This document shows, in pieces, positions 41,762-49,715 of a stretch of DNA of 56,915 bases. The translations under genes were made by a program, and so were the position numbers. The DNA comes from Verrucomicrobiales bacterium. GTDB taxonomy: Bacteria > Verrucomicrobiota > Verrucomicrobiia > Verrucomicrobiales > DEV007. Positions within the stretch are counted from its first letter, which is position 1, and the number at the start of each line of letters is the position of its first letter. The stretch covers positions 1 through 56,915 of the forward strand of contig JAHEJT010000014.1 in the NCBI GenBank assembly GCA_024638765.1, read 5' to 3'. Under the pieces are notes generated by a model, which was not told the DNA's origin, did no database searches, and saw only the letters and a list, made by a program, of their open reading frames with translations.

Positions 41762-42789
41762 GGTTCTTTGAAAGAATAGGGAGGGCACCATTAACGTGAC
41801 GTCCTCCCCGGGATGGCCCCGGATGCAAGTCCGGGGAAAGGTCGGGATTGACTGGCGATCCCGACCCCTCGGGGTTCAGTTGTTCGGCAACTGCTGCGAG
41901 GCATATTTCACCGGCTCCCCCGGATTGAGGTCGCACTCAACCGGTTTTGCGATTGGGAGTCAGGCGGCAAGCGGGCGGAAGCGTGATCCCGAGAGGGGAG
42001 CGGCTTTCCGATAGAGAAACCAGCCGCGAGCCGAGTCAGATTTTCTCAACTGGGTTTTGGTTGGGAAGGTCAACACAGTGATCGGGAACGGTCGACAGTT
42101 ACTACTGTGAGCCAGTGAGTATGGGCGTTGCAAGAAATGCGATACCCGGCGGGGCACCTGAAGAGGAGAGCTTCGCCAAAAGGTTCCGTTTCGCAAACGG
42201 AACGCGAAAAGGGGCGTTCATAACTCGGGGATGCGCAATTGGCCAAGCGCCTGAGGCTGGCCGGGACGCGCAATCTCCCTAGAAGGGCGGACTGAAAACA
42301 GGCTCGCCCGTCTGTGATGGAAAAGTAACTTGAGAGGTAAGAGGCAAGACCCGTCGTGTAGGGCCAACGCTTCGCGATTAGCGGAGGCCGACCCTGCATT
42401 ACAGGTGAGACGTGCGAATCATTGCAGGCATGTCTTCACCTTGTCCGGAGCGAAAGCACCAGCAAGTGCCCAGCCAACCGGGCGAAGAAGCCTCACTCAA
42501 TAAGTCATCCGGGTGTAACAGCCCGCTGGCCGGCCCTGCTATGAGGCCGAAGACTTTCCAAGCCTTCAAATAGCTTCAACGGAGAGAATAGCGTCGGGTA
42601 ACTGGCAGCCAGCGACGGAAGAAGCTGCGCGCCTAATGTCAGTAAAAGGGGAGGAGAGTGTGGCGAGCTCCCATTCCCCATTTTATTCTTCTTAGGGAAG
42701 GAACTCAAAGAGTGGGTAATCACGCAGTGTGTGATTGCCCGAGGAAGAGACCCATCGGCGGGAATTCATTTTCCGCTGGTGGGTCTTTT
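41762..42789 (+). ncRNA. Putative large (about 1 kb) highly structured non-coding RNA
   Basis: No coding frame here looks real. Instead the plus strand holds many compact complementary arms. Examples are 41817-41823/41830-41836, 41841-41848/41858-41865 (8 bp), 41877-41882/41888-41893, 41920-41929/41936-41944 inside CTCCC/GGGAG, 42000-42005/42022-42027, 42183-42191/42195-42203 (9 bp) extended by TTCGC/GCGAA, 42232-42236/42268-42272 enclosing GGCC-AGC/GCT-GGCC, 42357-42363/42392-42398, 42403-42415/42428-42441 (about 13 bp), 42592-42596/42613-42617 enclosing CTGG/CCAG, 42648-42656/42668-42679 and 42714-42723/42731-42740. Short purine-rich joins link them. It ends at a strong terminator. It does not show the conserved cores of RNase P, tmRNA, SRP RNA, 6S or group II domain V that I know. 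Size and style recall OLE, GOLLD and ROOL RNAs. The exact 5-prime end is uncertain. Confidence 0.65.
42749..42789 (+). terminator. Rho-independent terminator of the structured RNA
   Basis: GACCCATCGGCGG (42749-42761) pairs with CCGCTGGTGGGTC (42773-42785) over 13 positions including two G-U pairs, with an 11-nt loop, followed at once by TTTT. It ends 12 bp before the stop of the convergent zinc-ribbon gene. Confidence 0.85.
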
Positions 42790-42801
42790 GCGTGCCGCGG
42801 C

Positions 42802-43236
42802 CTATTCCCGGATCGTGTCGCCAGGACGCAGGTAATTGCGGGTGGTCCTCCAGATGATGGCGGCACAGAGCGCGGCGTAAGACACCAGCCAGAAACCCCC
42901 AATGCCCCATTCCAACCGCCCGCCGTCCCCGGACGCCGGCGAGGGCATCGCCATCGCACTAGCGATCATGCCGATGAGCGGAGGAAGAAAGATGGCCCAT
43001 ATTCCGATGACCACGATTAAACGCTGCGGGGACTCCGCCGCCTTGCGCCAGATGTAGCCTTGCGCGAAGACTTGGTAGTAAGGGACGCTGCCAGCGATGA
43101 AATTCACAGGGGCGCGGCAATGGATGCAGAACACCGCGTCCTCGGGGATGCTTTTGACGCAGGAAGGACAGAGGACCTCTGGGATGCCGCAGTAGCGCCC
43201 GCCCGGATCCGACTCGATTTCGCCTTCAGGATCCAT
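42802..43236 (-). CDS. Zinc-ribbon membrane protein of unknown function
   Basis: 144 aa. Residues about 15-42 carry CPSCVKSIPEDAVFCIHC, a double CxxC zinc ribbon at the N-terminus, and a further Cys at position 16. Two TM helices follow, about 73-93 (LIVVIGIWAIFLPPLIGMIA) and 113-130 (GIGGFWLVSYAALCAAIIW). The topology suggests a cytoplasmic zinc ribbon on a two-pass membrane anchor. No family is recognised. It converges on the large structured RNA. Confidence 0.7.
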   Translation of the reverse strand: MDPEGEIESDPGGRYCGIPEVLCPSCVKSIPEDAVFCIHCRAPVNFIAGSVPYYQVFAQGYIWRKAAESPQRLIVVIGIWAIFLPPLIGMIASAMAMPSPASGDGGRLEWGIGGFWLVSYAALCAAIIWRTTRNYLRPGDTIRE

Positions 43237-43338
43237 AGGAACGCGGCCCGCGCGAAAAGGATAGATGCCCGGCCCACGTTGTCCAGCGTCTCCAGTCCGG
43301 GGGTATCAATCACTCCTCCGGCAATCCCTTCGCCGCCT

Positions 43339-44322
43339 CTACGCCAGAGCCCCGCCGCAGGAGGAGCCGGACCCGGCGGTGCACCCGAAGCAGTGCTCGC
43401 CGGTGGCGATAGGCGCGTCCATGAAAGACTCGGGCTCGAGGTCCCAGAGCTGAATCGCTCGCCCGGTACCGGGGTCGCGCGCGGCCAGGTTGAGCATCTG
43501 ATTGAAGTCGCAATCGAAAACGGCGCCTTCCCAACTGACGTTGATGGTGTCGCGGCACATGAGGCCCTCCACGGTCCCCGCGTTGAAAGCTTCCACCAGA
43601 GTCGCCATATAGTCGGCGAGGAGGTTTTCGCGTTTCAAATAGAAGGCGAAACGCGCGATCGGCATATTGGTGATGCAGTAGAGATGATTGAAGACGATGT
43701 CGAAGTGTTCTTTCATCTCCCGCTTGTAATCAGCTTCCAAGTGGGCCTGATCCGGCGGAAGAAAAGCGCCGTTGGGATTGTAGACGAACTGCAGTTGCAG
43801 ATCGGGATCGGCACCGTATCCGAGCGCGTTGAGTTTCTGAAAGGCGTCGATGCTGGAGTCAAAGACGCCTTCGCCGCGCTGGGCGTTGACGTTTGCCGGC
43901 TCGTAACAGGGCATCGAAGCGATGATCTCGATTTTGTTTTGGGCCAGGAACTCCGCCACCCACTCATACCCGGGTTCATTGATGATGGTCGCATTGAGGC
44001 GGTCCATGACTTGGCGGGGCTGTTCCCAGGAGCGGACGGTCTCCACGATCCGCCGGAAGTCGGGGACCATCTCCGGAGTGCCGCCAGTAAGGTCCAGGGT
44101 GGGAATATCGGTTTTCTCGAACCACGCCAGGATTCGGTCTACGGTCTCGCCGGTGATGATTTCCTTGCGTTTGGGACCGGCATTCACGTGACAGTGGACG
44201 CAAGTGAGGTTGCAGAGTTTCCCGAGGTTGAGCTGGAGGATTTGCGGGCGGACGCGCCGCAGGGAAACCCCGGCCTCCTGCAGGCGGCTGTCGAAATCGT
44301 TGGCTGTTTTCAGGGTTACCAT
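43339..44322 (-). CDS. arsS: Radical SAM protein, arsenosugar biosynthesis ArsS-like
   Basis: 327 aa. Residues about 30-45 hold LCNLTCVHCHVNAGPKRKE with the CxxxCxxC iron-sulfur motif, preceded by LQLNLG and followed by LDLTGGTPEMVPDFRRIVE, the GGTPE SAM-binding motif. The C-terminal half matches the ArsS/DUF3641 pattern, including SMPCYEPANVNAQRGEGVFD, LQLQFVYNPNGAFLPP and CFGCTAGSGSSCGG at the end, a cysteine-rich auxiliary site. ArsS adds a 5-deoxyadenosyl group to methylarsenite after ArsM methylation. No arsM, arsR or other ars gene is nearby, so here it is an orphan. Confidence 0.9.
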   Translation of the reverse strand: MVTLKTANDFDSRLQEAGVSLRRVRPQILQLNLGKLCNLTCVHCHVNAGPKRKEIITGETVDRILAWFEKTDIPTLDLTGGTPEMVPDFRRIVETVRSWEQPRQVMDRLNATIINEPGYEWVAEFLAQNKIEIIASMPCYEPANVNAQRGEGVFDSSIDAFQKLNALGYGADPDLQLQFVYNPNGAFLPPDQAHLEADYKREMKEHFDIVFNHLYCITNMPIARFAFYLKRENLLADYMATLVEAFNAGTVEGLMCRDTINVSWEGAVFDCDFNQMLNLAARDPGTGRAIQLWDLEPESFMDAPIATGEHCFGCTAGSGSSCGGALA

Positions 44323-44448
44323 GCGAAGGGGAGGTGGCCGTTACAAAGGTCACCCCGTTTTATAATGTAAAATCCTTCAAATCTGTGGCTTTATGTTATG
44401 CGCTTAAATAGCGCATTACCAAGTTCAGAGAAAGAAAGGAATGGAGTT

Positions 44449-45051
44449 ATGTCAGGTTTTCTTATTGTATTGATCGTTTTAATCGGCATCCCGCTGCTGC
44501 TGGTGATCTGGGTGGTGGGCATGTACAACGGCCTCGTCGGCTTCCGCAACCGGTATAAGAACGCCTTTGCACAGATCGATGTGCAGTTGAAGCGCCGCTA
44601 CGACCTGATCCCGAACCTGGTGGAGGTCGCCAAGAAATATCTCGCGCACGAGCGGGAGACCTTGGAGGCCGTCATCAAGGCGCGCAACTCCGCGGTTTCC
44701 GCGCGCGAAAAAGCGGCCGCCGCTCCGGGCGATGCCTCTTCCATGAAGGAATTGATGTCGGCGGAAGCAGGGCTGGGTGGAATGCTGGGACGGCTCTTCG
44801 CGTTGTCGGAGGCCTACCCCGATCTCAAGGCCAACCAGAACATGATGCAGTTGACCGAGGAATTGACCTCCACGGAAAACAAGATCTCTTTCGCGCGTCA
44901 GGCTTACAATGACGCAGTGATGCATTACAACAACAAGCGGGAAATGTTCCCTTCCAGCATCATAGCCGGGATGTTCAATTTCGTGCCTGCGACGCTGTTT
45001 GAAGTGTCCGATGAAGGGGAGAAAGAGCCCGTCAAGGTGGATTTTGACTGA
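44449..45051 (+). CDS. lemA: LemA family protein
   Basis: 200 aa from the ATG at 44449 with an AAGGA Shine-Dalgarno about 10 nt upstream. One N-terminal TM helix (VLIVLIGIPLLLVIWVVGMY) is followed by the LemA helical domain with YNGLVGFRNRYKNAFAQIDV, QLKRRYDLIPNLVEVAKKYL and MLGRLFALSEAYPDLKANQN. It ends with a MFNFVPATLFE membrane-proximal strand. LemA proteins sit in the inner membrane facing the periplasm, role poorly defined. It is followed 88 bp on by an M48 protease, a pairing seen in many genomes. Confidence 0.93.
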   Translation: MSGFLIVLIVLIGIPLLLVIWVVGMYNGLVGFRNRYKNAFAQIDVQLKRRYDLIPNLVEVAKKYLAHERETLEAVIKARNSAVSAREKAAAAPGDASSMKELMSAEAGLGGMLGRLFALSEAYPDLKANQNMMQLTEELTSTENKISFARQAYNDAVMHYNNKREMFPSSIIAGMFNFVPATLFEVSDEGEKEPVKVDFD

Positions 45052-45066
45052 CTCGATAGTTCCAAG

Positions 45067-45118
45067 TTTCAAGTTTGAAGTCTACGAAGGGCTCCCCGAA
45101 AGGGCTTCAAACTTGAAA
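45067..45118. repeat. Inverted repeat TTTCAAGTTTGAAG in the lemA-protease gap
   Basis: TTTCAAGTTTGAAG (45067-45080) is exactly inverted as CTTCAAACTTGAAA (45105-45118), with a GC-rich loop. It may form a hairpin that uncouples expression of lemA from the downstream protease, and resembles the word-like repeats elsewhere in the window. Confidence 0.55.
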
Positions 45119-45139
45119 TTGAACGCTTGAAACTTCGAT

Positions 45140-47128
45140 ATGGACTTCTTCGAGCAGCAGGAGCGGGCCCACCGCCGCACTCGGGGGCTGCTGGGATATT
45201 TTCTGCTGGCGGTCGCCGGGGTGATCGCCTCGGTTTACCTGGTGGTGTTGACATTCAACGGGTGGTTCAGCGCAGAGGCAAGGACGCACGGCAGCAGCTA
45301 CGGCCGCCAGCTCACCGAGTGGAAATGGTGGCGCCCGGAGCTGTTCCTGGGCACCGCGGGAATCACCGCGTCCATCATCTTCCTGGGGAGCGGATACAAG
45401 ACCATGCAGCTCAGCGCCGGGGGTTCGGTGGTGGCCAAGGATCTTGGCGGCCGGCGGTTGGATCCGCACTCGCGCGATTTCGACGAAAAGAAACTGCTCA
45501 ACGTGGTGGAAGAAATGGCGATCGCCTCCGGCGTGCCGGTGCCGGAGGTTTACCTGCTTGAGAACGAGGATTCCATCAACGCCTTCGCAGCGGGCCGTAC
45601 GCCGAGCGACGCGGTCATCGGGGTGACCCGCGGCTGCATGAAGCTGCTGAACCGGGATGAATTGCAGGGTGTCATCGCGCACGAGTTCAGTCACATCCTC
45701 AACGGCGACATGCGATTGAACCTGCGACTGCTGGGACTGGTGTTTGGAATCCTGGTGATCGCGATCATGGGCCGGGTCCTCCTGCGGGTGGGCGCAGAGG
45801 GACGAAAGAACGGCGCCCCGATCCTGTTCCTGGGACTCGCCCTGTGGATCATCGGGTCGATTGGGGTGCTCTTCGGAAAGTTGATTCAAGCGGCGGTCTC
45901 GCGCCAGAGAGAGTTCCTCGCGGACGCCTCGGCCGTGCAGTTCACGCGCAATCCGGACAGCATCGGCGGCGCGCTGAAAAAGATCGGGGGCTTGAGCTAC
46001 GGTTCGCGATTGCGCTCCCCGCGCGCGGCGGAGGCGAGTCACATGTTTTTTGCGAACGGTTTGCGGGGAGGACTGACGTCCATGTTCGCGACTCATCCCC
46101 CTCTGGACGAAAGGATCCGCAAGATCGACCGGTATTGGGACGGCAAGTATCCGAAAGTGGAGATGCCGAAGATCTCGGCGGGTTGGCGGGCGCCGGAGGG
46201 AGTCGGAGAAGTGGAACCTCCCCGGGGCGGGATCCCGCCGATTCCACATCACCGGGCCGTGGCCGGCCTGGCGGCTGCGGAGGCGCTCGATGGGATGGGG
46301 CGGTTGAGCGGGGAGCAAGTTGCGGAAGGCCGCCTCATTCACCAGGAGTTTCCGGAGCAGTGGATCGAGGCGGTGCACCACCAATCCGGCGCCCAGGCGC
46401 TCATCTTTGCGCTGCTCCTGGCACAAGACGACGATTTACGGGCGCACGAACTCGAATACCTGGAGCAGGCAACCGATTTTGTGACATACGGAGAGACCTT
46501 GCGGTTGCATCACGAGATGGGAGATCTGCATTCTTCGCGTAAGCTGGCCTTGATCGACATGGCGATCCCGACGCTGCGCCGATTGCCGCGCGGTGAATAC
46601 GAGCGCTTTCTTGGAATCATGAGGCGAATGATAGAGAGCGACCGCCAGATCAACCTCTTCGAGTTTACGCTGCAGAGGATTGTGCAGCGCCACTTGGACC
46701 GTTATTTTCTGAGGGTGCCGCCTCCGCGCATTCAATACCGTCACCTCGATGGCTTGCAGGACGAAGTAAGCATTCTTCTCTCTACTCTGGCCCTGCTGGG
46801 GCACTCGGGAGAGGCGGGCGAAGCGCAGCACGCCTTTGATCAAGGCGCGGCCGAAATCGAAAGCTCCCTTCGCCAAGAGTCCAATCTCGAGTTGAGAGAC
46901 GCGGGCGAGGCCAGCTTGGAATTGATCGAGACCGCGCTTGACCGTTTTGACCGGGCGACACCGCTGATCAAAAAGCGGTTGCTCTATGCCTGCGGAAAAA
47001 CCGTGATGGCCGACGGTGTTATCGAGAGCGACGAAGCCGAGTTGTTGCGCGCCATCGCGGACACGATAGGTTGTCCTGTGCCGCCTTTCGTGAAGGGGCA
47101 GAAAGCGGAGCCCAGCCTGGCCCACTGA
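45140..47128 (+). CDS. HtpX-like M48 membrane protease with C-terminal TerB-like domain
   Basis: 662 aa, more than twice the HtpX core. Two TM helices at about 18-40 and 70-90 precede the peptidase region, which has VAIGVTRGCMKLLNR-like residues (VIGVTRGCMKLL), VIAHEFSHILNGDMRLNL with the HExxH motif, and two more TM segments (VFGILVIAIMGRVLL and FLGLALWIIGSIGVLFG), then REFLADASAVQFTRNP with the third zinc ligand. Residues about 340-560 are helical and unrecognised, and 595-650 (RLLYACGKTVMADGVIESDE) match the TerB-like aDGxxxxxE pattern. It probably degrades damaged membrane proteins. It follows lemA. Confidence 0.88.
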   Translation: MDFFEQQERAHRRTRGLLGYFLLAVAGVIASVYLVVLTFNGWFSAEARTHGSSYGRQLTEWKWWRPELFLGTAGITASIIFLGSGYKTMQLSAGGSVVAKDLGGRRLDPHSRDFDEKKLLNVVEEMAIASGVPVPEVYLLENEDSINAFAAGRTPSDAVIGVTRGCMKLLNRDELQGVIAHEFSHILNGDMRLNLRLLGLVFGILVIAIMGRVLLRVGAEGRKNGAPILFLGLALWIIGSIGVLFGKLIQAAVSRQREFLADASAVQFTRNPDSIGGALKKIGGLSYGSRLRSPRAAEASHMFFANGLRGGLTSMFATHPPLDERIRKIDRYWDGKYPKVEMPKISAGWRAPEGVGEVEPPRGGIPPIPHHRAVAGLAAAEALDGMGRLSGEQVAEGRLIHQEFPEQWIEAVHHQSGAQALIFALLLAQDDDLRAHELEYLEQATDFVTYGETLRLHHEMGDLHSSRKLALIDMAIPTLRRLPRGEYERFLGIMRRMIESDRQINLFEFTLQRIVQRHLDRYFLRVPPPRIQYRHLDGLQDEVSILLSTLALLGHSGEAGEAQHAFDQGAAEIESSLRQESNLELRDAGEASLELIETALDRFDRATPLIKKRLLYACGKTVMADGVIESDEAELLRAIADTIGCPVPPFVKGQKAEPSLAH

Positions 47129-47196
47129 TCCCGGCGCGAGAGGGGCAGGAGGGGGCCGGCGAATAAATGATGAGAGAGGGGAGGAAGAGATAGCCG

Positions 47197-48156
47197 GTGG
47201 GCGCGCAGAATCATGAGACACGAGGCGCGGGCAAAGAAAGCGCCGCTGGAAAAGATCCCCTTTGGCTCTTTCCGAACCTGTTGAGTCTCGATGCGCCCGT
47301 GGTGGCGGTGGTTTGGCAGTGGCTTTTCGGGAAGGCTTACGGGGTGGAAATCCCGGGGGTGATCCACTGGATTCTCGGGGGGGCGGTCTGGATGATTTAC
47401 GTGGCGGACCGGATTCTCGATGGCGTCCGGATGGATTCCGAAGGGCCGTGGACGCCGCGTCACCGTTTCGCGCGCAGGAATTGGAAGATTCTCCTGACGG
47501 TGTGGTTCTGCGTGGGAACGGGGGTCTTATTCGCGGTCTTGAGCCGGCTGCCGATGGCCCTGGTCGCGCGGGGCATTTTCCTGGGGATGCTGGTGATCGT
47601 GTATTTTGTTTACGTTGGCCTGGCGCGGCGCTTCCGGGTGGCGCCCGTGCCCAAGGAGATGTTCTGCGGAATCCTTTTCGGATTGGGGACGGCGTTGGCG
47701 CCGACTTTTTACAGCAGCACCCTCGGAGGGCTGGAATTGTCCGGCTGGGGCGGGGTGCTCAAGGAGGGGTTTCTGGGAGTCGCCGAAACCATCAGGGTGG
47801 CACCTCTTCTGTTCGGCGCGTTGTGCGCGCTCAATTGCGTGGGGATTGCGGCATGGGAATGGGAAGCGGACCGGCGTCAGGATCCCGCGGCGGTGACCCG
47901 CGGGGTCGGGAGGGAAGGGCGGGGGCCCTTGGACGCATCGTATGCCGCTGCACTCGTCCTGCTCATGGTCGCGGGCCTGGTGTTGAGTTTGTGGCGATGG
48001 GGAGTCGCGGAGTCTGCGATTTATCAGTGCGTCGCGGTCAGCGCGGCAGGTCTCTGGTTCCTGCATCGGCGCGAGCGGGCGCTCTCGCGTTCCGCCTTGC
48101 GGACGCTGGCTGATGTGGTCCTACTGACTCCGCTGCCCTTGATGCCGTTTCTCTAG
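47197..48156 (+). CDS. Multi-pass membrane protein, possible UbiA-superfamily prenyltransferase relative
   Basis: 319 aa from a GTG start. I count about eight hydrophobic segments, such as LDAPVVAVVWQWLFG, ILLTVWFCVGTGVLFAVLS, GILFGLGTALAPTF, LLFGALCALNCVGIAAW and LVLLMVAGLVLSLW. An aspartate cluster YVADRILDGVRMDSEGPW follows helix 2 and resembles the first Asp-rich motif (DRxxD) of UbiA prenyltransferases; WEWEADRRQDP in the second half is a candidate for the second motif. Both match only partly, so the family call is tentative. It lies just downstream of the HtpX-like gene. Confidence 0.6.
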   Translation: MGAQNHETRGAGKESAAGKDPLWLFPNLLSLDAPVVAVVWQWLFGKAYGVEIPGVIHWILGGAVWMIYVADRILDGVRMDSEGPWTPRHRFARRNWKILLTVWFCVGTGVLFAVLSRLPMALVARGIFLGMLVIVYFVYVGLARRFRVAPVPKEMFCGILFGLGTALAPTFYSSTLGGLELSGWGGVLKEGFLGVAETIRVAPLLFGALCALNCVGIAAWEWEADRRQDPAAVTRGVGREGRGPLDASYAAALVLLMVAGLVLSLWRWGVAESAIYQCVAVSAAGLWFLHRRERALSRSALRTLADVVLLTPLPLMPFL

Positions 48157-48235
48157 GGCCAGGAGACTGGAGACCTGAGACTGAGGCGGGACAAATCCGC
48201 TTTTCATTTGTCGGGCCTCGGCTACTGTTTTCGGC

Positions 48236-49507
48236 ATGCTCGACATTCGCGCCGTTCGTGAAGATCCGGAAGGGGTCAAAGCGCAACTCAAGACCCGGGG
48301 AGGGGATGCTTTCGGTCAGGTCGACGAGTTGTTGCGCTGCGACGAGGTGCGGCGCGCAGCCGAGACCGAAAAACAAAAGCTCCAGGGCGATCGCAAACGG
48401 ATCAGCAAGGAGATTGGCGCACTCAAGGGCAAAGGGGAAGACACCACCGAGATCGAGGCGCAGGTGCGCGAGATCGGCGCGCAAATCAGCGCAATTGGCC
48501 GGCAGGTGGAGGAAGCGGACCAAAAGCAGCGCGATCTCCTATTGAGCATTCCAAATCTGCCGCACGCGAAGTGCCCGGCCGGGGCGGACGAGACTGCCAA
48601 CCCCGAAGTGCGTTGCTGGGGGGAGAAGCCGGCGCTCGATGGGGAAGCGCGGGATCACGTGGCCATCGCGGGTGACCTGGGACTGCTCGATTTCGAGGCG
48701 GCCACCAAGATCAGCGGAAGCGGGTTTGTCGTTTTTAGGGGGCAGGGGGCGAAGCTGGAGCGGGCCTTGATCCAGTTCATGCTGGATACGCACGTGGGGG
48801 AGCATGGTTACGAAGAGGTCAGCCCACCGTTTATTATTCAGCGGGAGTGCATGATCGGGACCGGGCAGTTGCCGAAATTTGAGGAAGAAGCGTATGGAGT
48901 TTTGGACGGTGAAATGTACCTGGCGCCGACCGCGGAAGTCCCGCTGACGAATCTTTACCGGGAAATGATCGTCAAAGCGGAGCAGTTTCCGATAAAGGTG
49001 GCGGCCTACACTCCCTGTTTCCGGACCGAAGCGGGGGCGGCGGGCCGTGATACGCGCGGGATTATCCGGATGCACCAGTTCGACAAGGTCGAGATCGTCA
49101 ACATCGTGCATCCGGACGAATCGTTCGCGCAACTGGAGACGCTGACGGCCGAAGCAGAGAAGATCTTACAGAAGCTGGGGCTGCATTATCGGGTGATTGA
49201 GCTGTGCGCGGGAGACCTGGGGGCCAACTCGACGAAGACATATGATATCGAGGTGTGGGCGCCAGGGCAGGGGCAGTACCTGGAAGTTTCCAGCTGCAGT
49301 AATTTTGTGGATTACCAGGCACGGCGCATGGGCTTGCGTTTCAAGGATGCGGACGGCAAGAACGTGTTTTGTCATACTTTGAACGGGTCGGGTACGGCAT
49401 TGCCGCGGCTTTTCGTGGCCTTGTTAGAGACTTATCAACAGCCCGATGGTTCGGTGGCGATTCCGGAGACTTTGCGCGGGCACTTCGGGGCGGACAAAAT
49501 CGGGTGA
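48236..49507 (+). CDS. serS: Seryl-tRNA synthetase
   Basis: Class II synthetase, 423 aa. The N-terminal antiparallel coiled coil (ETEKQKLQGDRKRISKEIGA to QVEEADQKQRDLLLSIPNLP) binds the tRNA-Ser long arm. The catalytic domain has LAPTAEVPLTNLYREMI (motif 2 entry), CFRTEAGAAGRDTRGIIRMH, QFDKVEIV, YDIEVWAPGQGQYLEVSS and the final LNGSGTALPRLFVALLETYQ (motif 3 Arg). Also supplies seryl-tRNA-Sec if selenocysteine is used, which cannot be judged here. Confidence 0.97.
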   Translation: MLDIRAVREDPEGVKAQLKTRGGDAFGQVDELLRCDEVRRAAETEKQKLQGDRKRISKEIGALKGKGEDTTEIEAQVREIGAQISAIGRQVEEADQKQRDLLLSIPNLPHAKCPAGADETANPEVRCWGEKPALDGEARDHVAIAGDLGLLDFEAATKISGSGFVVFRGQGAKLERALIQFMLDTHVGEHGYEEVSPPFIIQRECMIGTGQLPKFEEEAYGVLDGEMYLAPTAEVPLTNLYREMIVKAEQFPIKVAAYTPCFRTEAGAAGRDTRGIIRMHQFDKVEIVNIVHPDESFAQLETLTAEAEKILQKLGLHYRVIELCAGDLGANSTKTYDIEVWAPGQGQYLEVSSCSNFVDYQARRMGLRFKDADGKNVFCHTLNGSGTALPRLFVALLETYQQPDGSVAIPETLRGHFGADKIG

Positions 49508-49561
49508 CTTCATCCGCGGTGGATAATCTACAGTCCATCGGCGCCCGCGTGCCGGGTGTTT

Positions 49562-49684
49562 TTTGGAGTGCGGTGGCTCGACACCGCTTTGGATAGCGAG
49601 CTGGGGCTGAGGAAATTACTGACATACAATGGCCGACGCGTCAGGCGTTGCGCATCCAAAGCGCCGTCAAGCCGGCGCACTCCA
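49562..49684. mobile_element. MITE-like element with TTTGGAGTGCG end, shortened copy 3
   Basis: TTTGGAGTGCG at 49562-49572 and CGCACTCCA at 49676-49684, 123 bp, internally shortened relative to copies 1 and 2. It carries GGTGGCTCGACACCGC, an ATCCAAAGCGCCGTCAAG segment, and the ACTGACATACAATGG word related to the palindrome at 17991. Its right end is 31 bp before the tilS start, so it forms part of the tilS leader. Confidence 0.65.
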
Positions 49685-49715
49685 TAGAGTCGTGCTAAGC
49701 GGCGTGTTTCCAGAA

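Noticed and set aside
42070..42399. 109-aa minus-strand frame within the structured region
   Set aside because: It has no recognisable domain, contains the complementary arms of several stems, and lies opposite the strand with the promoter and terminator.
41762..42789. RNase P RNA, tmRNA, SRP RNA, group I or II intron
   Set aside because: I found none of the conserved cores: no GAGGAAAGTCCGGGC-type P4 strand, no tmRNA acceptor or tag frame, no SRP GGAAGGGAGCAGCC-type loop, no group II domain V and no clear group I P7. Covariance searches were not possible here.
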